Source: Saccoglossus kowalevskii
Lineage: Eukaryota; Hemichordata; Enteropneusta; Harrimaniidae
Assembly: GCF_000003605.2 (NCBI RefSeq)
Contig: NW_003155237.1
Location: forward strand, 261,683-301,588
DNA length: 39,906 bases
Direction: 5' to 3'
Position numbers and translations under genes: made by a program. This document shows, one piece after another, positions 28,101 through 37,100 of the stretch. Below the pieces are notes generated by a model, which saw only the letters and a list, made by a program, of their open reading frames with translations, was not told the origin of the DNA and searched no databases. Within the stretch, counting starts at the first letter, position 1. Each line of letters starts with the position of its first letter.

Positions 28101-31100
28101 GTGATATATTGCAAAGTGTTATGTTTAATCTGGTATCATAGCAAGAAAAGATGTGTTGATATTTTCATTGGGAGTGTCATGGAGTAATGTAAAATGGCAA
28201 CCGATGTGGTAGGGAAGAGGTAAGAACTTTGAATTCAGTTGAGTTTGGTAGGGGATTAGTCCTGAGGTTAAGATTAGGCCTACAGTCTGGTGAAATAAGT
28301 CTTACACCAATACATTTGTTCAATACAGTTCAAATTTTCAATCCTTACACTCATTGTTATTACTGATACATCACAGATCATATTGTAAGCATTTCTGAGT
28401 TACCAAAAAATATTGGTATATAGGTTTAATTTCCTAGAATTCAAAACAAAGGAATAGTATGGTGGTGTAGGTCTGGAGTCAATGTTATTCTACAATTCCT
28501 AATTACAGTTCTGAGTAAAGGTAAAAAAAAAGATTTGGATGGTGACCATATATTTGTTGTCTAAAGGAGATCTTTCATTTGTGTGTGTGTGTTCAGTTAC
28601 TTAACAAGTGATAGATATCCAATGGTGATTTGACAGCTCCTAGCCTAGATCAGTGGTTGTTAATAGATACACAACTATGGTATTATGCACCATTGTTCAT
28701 TGTACTAAGATGTATTACTACGCTATGCTAGTAAACAATTCACTACACTTGATCTGTCTGTACTTCTCATTCCAGTTCCTAAATCACTTACTAGTGTAGT
28801 GTGCTGCCCTCTAGTGTTGAAATCAGAAAGTTGATCCTAATGATACTTTAACAGTTATTCTGATTGGCAGTGTATTTTAACAAAAACATGCAAAGTGATG
28901 TTACAATTGATTTATTTTTGTAAAATCAACATTTTGTTGTCTAATAAATATTTAATATACCATGGTTTGTATTTTACAATGAAACTTGATTAAATTTGAT
29001 TAAATTTTGATGTTTCTCAGGTGGAAGGCAATTGATGAGCAGATGAGGGACACTCTGAACATGTTTGAGCAAGCTTTGATGCACTGGGAGAGATATGAAG
29101 ATGCGTACGGCAAAGTTGCAGAGTGGATTGAAGAGAGAGAACGCAGAGTAGAAGACGTTTTATTGGCTGCCGCCGATAAAGACTGGGACGCTGATAAAGA
29201 ACAAGAGTTAGAATCAGCTAAGGTATCTAAATTGTTTTCATCTCCTGTAAATGTCATTAGTTGAGGCAATATTTGCTTGATTTTTGAAAATAAAGTACAC
29301 TTAATATCACATCACTTTTAACTTTGATAGATTGTATTCACCCAACCAAATTATTTTGTATTAGTTGTGCGACTTTTTTTATTTCATATATGTGTGTCTA
29401 TGGTCAAGCCAATTCACATTTTAATGGTTTGCAATTGTTTGTTCTTTGTGTGATTCTGTGGTGGTGCGCTTCTAATATTAGTTGCGTACTAAATTTGGAC
29501 AGTTTTTTAAATCCTATCAATCTGTAGTATGCACTTGAAATCAGTTTGATGCATCACAAACCAGATGCAGAGTTGATTTGTGGCACAAGTAAAATTCCCT
29601 GCTGTATAATAGGCACATCTTACATTGATAGTCATCTTGAAAAACATCTTACTGTTTGTAATAAAATAAATACATTCATGATTTCTAAACAACTGGGCAT
29701 GCAGCTAAATACAATTATTTTTTTTTCTCAAATACTTCTCTACTAACTGGACCCAACATAATGTTGGAAATTTCATTTTGACTCGGGATCCCTACAATTT
29801 CAGTCCTATTGGAGGACACGATGCCAAGCTGTCAAACTTAATTGCAGAAGTTTAAAACAAATTAAAATTTAAAGTGAATCTTCAATAGGAAAGAGAGCCC
29901 AAAAGCTAATGTCATCCATCAGTATGTTACCTTGTGCATGTACCAGCAAATACAGAACATGTGTCAATAGTACCCTGTAGCAGAGACCACACTAGAAGCA
30001 GCATGTGGCAAGTCCATTACTTATATTAAGTAGTAATTATTTATAATGGGAAGGTACATGCACAGTAGCGACCTTGTTTCAATTGTTTATATCATTTTGC
30101 CTCATACAGGAATTGCAATTGGAACTGGACAGCTACCACTGTGTGTCTGGCTTAACAACATTAATAGATCCACTTACAAGACACATGGATAGCACTACAA
30201 TTGTTACGATAACTTCACAACAGAAATCACTTCAACAGGTGAGAATAACACTCTACGCTGCTTTATTTTCCTTTGAAAGTCATTTCATATTTTGTTTCCC
30301 AATTTTTGTATTTTTAGGAATCAACAGTGCAAATTACGCACAGCACATGAACAAATTTTGAAAAAATTCAGCAAATTTTCTTATTCAACAGTATTGTGTA
30401 CAATAAACCACTTAACTTTTATGAGAGATACATTTTTTTTCACCCGTCAGTGAAATCACAAAATTTTGAAGCATTGACAAATTTACCAGAGTTGTAAAAA
30501 CACAGAAATTTTATGAAATTTTGTCATCACAAATGCCATTAAATCATATAGTTGCAAAAATTGATTGGTCTACAATGTATTGAATGTGTTGGGCAGTTGA
30601 TTGCTTTGAACAGCACATGGGATGATTCTTTAGTTGAAGTACAAGTTTTCGTCATCTTTTCATATGTCAGTTAATAGACCTTCTATGGTCAGTTCTGTTT
30701 TTAGCTCAAAATAATTATTAGTAAATCATGCAAACTCCATGGTAAAAACGTTTTATTCATAGCCAGAGTGTGAAACACAGAATGCAATAAAACCTGCCCA
30801 GCTGTCACTTCCATATAACAATATGGTCTTTATGTGTAAATTATTCTGTAGAAACTTGATAACATGAGACATGCCGTAAATAAACAAGTACATAGCATGG
30901 AGAATTACATTGTAGCGCAACGGAAGTTCCAAGATGCATTGCGAGCATTAACATTCTGGATGGAGAATATGGAGGAAGTGATCAGTAAAGATGACCCCAA
31001 TAGGTCATCCGAGGAGAACTCCATTCGCGATAGGATGGAGGAATTGAAGGTAGGTGCACAGCTATATTTGACTCCTTGGTTTGGTGTGAATTGATGAGAG

Positions 31101-34100
31101 CGGTTTAAGTTATTTACTGACATTGTTCTGATCTTTAATTTTGGTTGCTATGTTCAGTATCTATGAATTAGGTTACGGTACATTTCATTGACAGCTCTTC
31201 GGTTCACACTTTATATTCAGTGCTTGTTATTTACAATGTGTCTGGCTATTTACTTTGTCTGTTGCCATGGTGTGATCTGAATTACTAATTTAGAATCTAT
31301 TCTCAAACTACTGTATTATATTGAGACAAGTATATAAACAATTATGCTAAATTCTCCCTGGTGATTTGCCAAGTCAATAATCAGTATAAAAGCAAAACCC
31401 TATACATGTTTTTGACATATTTTATTGATTAATAATTCCTTAGTCCTTTTCCTGTTTAAAATAAAGTGATATGCTCTTGTATTTTCTTTCATTTTATAAT
31501 TAATTGCTCTGAGTCACAAGTTTGTAGCACATTGCTTTATTCAGTTGATTAGCCAAGACGTAAATTGCCCTTGATGACCCTGATTCTGATATCATACCAA
31601 CCATTCCTTTGTATATGGGTTAGGAGACCTGCAGGTCATGTGAACGTATGTGCAGGTCATCCCAGCATGCATTTTGTAATCTGATAGCGCCCTCATTTGA
31701 TGACTAGTTATATTCAAATCGTAACTGCCAGGAATACAAGAAACGCCTTAGGAGTATTTTTGTTGATAGTAAATTGACTCTTTTGTGGTAAGTTTAAAAC
31801 TATTTTAGTAAGACTTAAATGATGTCTGGTGTTTTGCTTTAGTTGAAATGACTCTGCATAGGGTTGTACTGTAGTTTATCCTTCAACAGCTAGACAGGAC
31901 TAAAGTGATAAAAAAGCATTTGCAGGATATGACTCAAGATGATTTTTTTTTTCTTAACCTCATTTTATGTAAAATTTCATTGTTAATTTTTTTTAATTAT
32001 TCGAATCAATAATGCAAGTTGTTTGAATTGTAACTATAATTATTTTGATGGTTACTATTGACAACAAACCCATTCTCTTCATCTCCCTAAGTATTTATAA
32101 ATTATGTCAATTGAATAAAATTGGAATATTTTCAAATAACATTTTTGCTTGTTGATTAACTGGTTTGTTTCAACTGTCATTAAAATTTATGAATATTCAT
32201 GAAGACGACAGGAATATGTTGGTTGTGCCAATAATAGTATCAGTAATAATAATGAACACACTTTAACTCACATTTGTCTATGTATATATAACATGAATTT
32301 AATGACATCTCTTTTATACTGTGAAATACTTTATTTTTGCTTGAAATTAATTTTGGCTATTTTTAATGAAGGAATGATTCAGTGAAAATAAAATCCAGCG
32401 AATATATTTTTTTCCTGTATTTTACATTAGATTCGACAAAAATCGGTGAAATAAATTCCATACAAAACACCCTAAAAGTATTTTTCAGCGAAAATTAATT
32501 CCAGCGAAAATAAAGTATTTTATAGTACTTGATTATGTTGGATCATCATTCTATATATATACTACAGTCTTAAAGCACTTGAATGATATGGCCAAATATA
32601 TCAAACACTGCAATAAACACTTGTCTAAAGAAATATTATAAATAGCAATATTCAACTTTTGAGTCTGACCAAAACATCATGCCCGATGCAGTTATTGTAC
32701 ATTTCCAGTAAACATATTGAATTCCAATCACCTTCAACCTGCACTGTGTCACTGGCGTATGATAGAATGGAATTTAGGATTATAATTATTATTCTTTTAT
32801 GTGTTATTCTTGCAGTCTGTAATGCTTCAGTTTACGAACCACAATACGCAGCTAGACTCACTCAATGAGATGGGTTACAAGCTATCTTTAAACGACAGCA
32901 ATGCCGAGAAACTAACAAATCTGAATCACAAGTGGAATACACTGTCCAATCAGACATCAGAGAAATATCGCAGCTTACAAGGTATCTTGCTACAACAGCA
33001 AAGCTTTGCTCAGAAATGCGACACCTGGATGATATTCCTGGCGCAGACTGAGCGCAACCTGGCTGTTGACATTGCTGGGAGTTATGAACTATTACTAGAA
33101 CAGCAAAAATTATTTGAGGTATGTTACGAGAAATTTATTTTGATGAGTTACTTTTACACTGTTCATTCCAAATTTTTGTTTTAATATGTATCAGTATTTA
33201 AATATTTCAAATCATTTTTGAATGATGAGATCAAATTGACTTTGTCTTGTTATTCAATTTTAGAAATTAGTACATCTGTTCACCCAATCTGATTTAAAAC
33301 TTAAGATACTTTACGGCGTGTATATTTGTTTAATTTCATATATTTTATTTTTTTATCAGTGGTATTTTTTTTTTTTAATTATTGTTACATACATCTTATT
33401 TTGTTATTATTTCAGTTATCACCTTGTGGGCTTTCACAATTACCAAAACTTTTAAAAACCTGCCAGCAAATAAATAATAAAATAAAGTATATGAAAAATA
33501 ACTAAATACGTATTTGAAAAACAATAAAAAAAAAATTGATCACATTGTTAATCAGATTTGTAGCTTTGCCAAAACTTTCCATACAAATATCATTCTTCAA
33601 AAATATTTGTTACTCAATTCCTGATATTGTTGTTAGTACAATAAATGTAATTACTTAAAAAAATATCTTTGTTATTAATTCATGTTTTCTTTGCAGTTAT
33701 TTGAAGCAGATATCTTCAATCGACAACAGATCTTATTCTCTATCATAAGCGATGGTCAAAAGATGCTTCAGGAAGGAGAGGTAGAGGATCAGGAAGAATT
33801 CCAACACAAGTTAACGTTGCTGAGTGAGCAATGGCAGAGCGTTGTGAAGCGAGCCAGTCAACGCAAAGAGGTTATCGATAGGGCAATCAAAGACTGGCAA
33901 ACATACAGAATGATGTTGGAAAGAATGAATGAATGGTTTGGTGAGATGGAACAAGAAATGAAAGGATACGACTTCACATGTCTCACATTACAGAAACTGA
34001 AAAATATGCTGGAACAGGCTAAAGTGAGTGTTATCACCAATGGGAAATTAAACTGAGCAAATGTCATGGAGATGTTGTTACTGCCCTCTTGTGATAGGAA

Positions 34101-37100
34101 TGAGAAACTTTTCAATTACTGTAAAATGACTAATTTTCACTGGGTTTAAATTTCGCTGATTTACGATTTCAGGCATATTCAGTGGGTTTTAAATTCACGG
34201 TTTTATCATTTAGATAATGTGTTCTATGATCAATTTTACATATTCACTGGGTTTTAATTTAGTGCATTTTCCAGTCAGCGAAATAAGCTAAATTAAAACT
34301 CAGTGAATAATTAATCCTTTTCAATAGTTTTAGGCAGTACGATGCTTCAGTTAGTATTTGAAAACAAAATATATTTGAAAACAGTTGGACAAGTTTATTG
34401 CCTGTTTAACTCTATTGTCTGTTTGTTAAACAATTTTCTTTTTAGAGGTTGACCAGTTAAAAAGTTGGGGGGTAGTAGATTTGTGTAGGGAATCTGCACA
34501 GAGAAAAATTTTAAGAAAAAAATCACAGAATATAAATACATATTTATAAAAAAAAAAAACATTTGATAGCCTAAACAAAATTTAGCTTCTGCAAATAAGT
34601 GAAGGAAAAAAATAAGTTGTAGTTTTTATCTCGCCCACTCATAGTTTCTAATGGCCAACCCTTTAGATATTTGTTATTAATCTGAAGACTAAAACTGCCA
34701 TTGTTTTATTGTAGACTACTCAAAAAGGAGTTGCTATTCAGGAAGGCAACTACTTAACACTAAACGAAGCTGGCAAACAACTGATGCGTATGTCAGACAA
34801 AATGGCTAATGAGGTCATCAAAATGGAACTTACTGATGCACAGAAACACTGGCACAGTATTACAACAACACTCAAGAAACAAACACACAAACTAGAAGAT
34901 CTACTCGGACAGTGGAACAGCACAGAGGAAAATATTGAAGACTTGTTGTCATGGTTACGGGACATTAAAAAGATGCTTACTGTTCCACTGCCATATCTGT
35001 ATGAAGAATTACAGAGAGACCTTCAGAAATGCAAGGTAAGTGTGTGTTTTTTCTAATATGAAAGTTTAAATTTTGGGAATGCAATATAAATTAGTCTTAA
35101 AAAAATATAATAAGAACATGAAGATACAGTGTACTGTACTGTACATCAACTTTCCATTGTGAAGCTGTTCAAAACAACCAGTTTGTGCCTTCAGTAGCTC
35201 CCTACAGTTACATAAAATCTTTATTTTTTTGGAAGACCTCTCTTCAATAGGTGATTTTCCGTACAATTGCGAGATCTCGCGAGATGCATGAAAGACGCGC
35301 GTCGAACGTCTGCCGCAAAAATCAAACGATTTGATTTTGAACTAGAATTTCTTTATTTCGTAGCTTACATTGACCGGCCGATCTTCGACAGAGGAATATT
35401 GCTTCCGAATACCCTTACTTAATCGAAATTGCCTATCATCAAATGTGGACAGCACATTATTAAGCATGGAAATGTCCCCGAAATACTTTCGCGTTTGTCG
35501 AATCCCACGCGATGTTTGACGCGACTACGACGCTATGACCTTTGTTTGTCCTGTTTTTACGTTCAATTTCACGCATAACGCGTGATTCTCGCAGTGAACG
35601 GAAAATGGTCTATTTAATTTTAGGGATTTTATTTTGACTCAGGATCCCTACAAAATCAGTCAGTACTCTGAAATCTAAACTCAAATTTGAGTTGAGAAGA
35701 TGTGTTAAATTTTTGTTAAGATATTCATATTTTGTTTCAATTACAGGAATATGAGAATGCCTTTGAGACGTCCAAAGGCAAACTGAAAACACTAACAAAC
35801 CAAGAACATGAACTTGCTGGCACTATCAATCCAGATGATCTATCAATACTCAGGGAAAGAATATCATTACTGGGAAAACAGTGGGATGAGATTCTACAGC
35901 AAACAACCAATAAGAAACAGAGAATCATAGATAAAATACATGAATGGTCACAATTCACAGAAAGATATAAGGAGTTCTCTGATTGGTTGACACAAACGGA
36001 AGTCAAGGTGTCTCAGAATGGAGAGAACAGTATTGAAGACTTGCTGTCTAAACTTCTTAATGTAAGTACATTTTATTTTTTATCTGAAATTCTCGCCGTC
36101 AATATAACAATTTTGTGTACAATTTTGAAAGCAATGCTTCATGAAAAAATGTAGACTGGGAGCATTATTTTGCAATCAAACAACAAACTACTAAAGTGTT
36201 CAGTAAATGGTTTTGAGTTGAACAAGAAAGTATTATAGTCGATTATTATTTTTCCTGCATTTTCGCAAACCCTTCCTATTATATATTGTATAACACCCAA
36301 TTTGTCTACACTACAAGTTAGAACATTGTGGTCACTAGACACACTGGATTCACAATACTAGTAATGAGAATCATAAAAGTTAAAGAAGCGATAGAATAAT
36401 AAAGACTGTGCATGCTATTTTAGTATAGGGGGTTTGATGTGATTGATCAATCAGTACATCTCATCAATATCAAGTAAATCAATGTCTAAAATATCATTAG
36501 AAATATTAAGTATAATATTATTGTAATTAACCATCAATATAAAAATACCAGCATACCAATGTACATTTATACCTTTTGTATATTTGAAGTTATACCCAAA
36601 TTTATTGTTTATGGTGGTAGTAACCTTGATGTTTTGTGGTTGTAAACAAGACAGAACTAAAGTTCAAGTAGTTGATATGCATCGTCCATATATCATTTAA
36701 TTTGACCCTTTTATATACAGTTCTTCAGATGAAACTGAATGGCCTCAAAACGACAAATGAGGTGTGCATGTTTTAATAACATGTTTTTGTTGTTAGAAGT
36801 ACACATGTATTTGAATTCAGTGGATGTAAATTCTTTACTCTGAGAGTTAGTGTTATGGCTGGTGCCAAAATAAACTGTCAATCACTCTCTCTTGCAACAT
36901 TTCAATGATCCTGAGAACATGTTGTTGTTTTGACTCCTGTGCTTCAAATTCCAACAAGCTGGCATGCCCGGACACAACTATGGATTTGGATTCAAAATGA
37001 AGTTATATTGTGTGAAGTATAAAAAAAAAAACATCACAACATTTTCTTAGATTGGTCTTTGTTGAAATACCAACTTATGCATTTCCCCTTGTGTTTCCCC

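Larger units (their letters stand above)
29772..35662. repeat. Dispersed repeat fragment shared by two introns
   Basis: A stretch of about 35 bases reading TTTTGACTC.GGATCCCTA, then CAA and TCAGTC, occurs at 29772-29806 and again at 35629-35662. The coordinates given span both copies. At the second site TAGGGAT (35621) and ATCCCTA (35644) form a small inverted pair, suggesting the end of a transposon. Confidence 0.55.
35036..35746 (+). other. Intron 24
   Basis: Half of this intron is the CpG-dense island with the TCTCGCGAGA element; the second dispersed GGATCCCTA copy follows directly. Confidence 0.75.
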
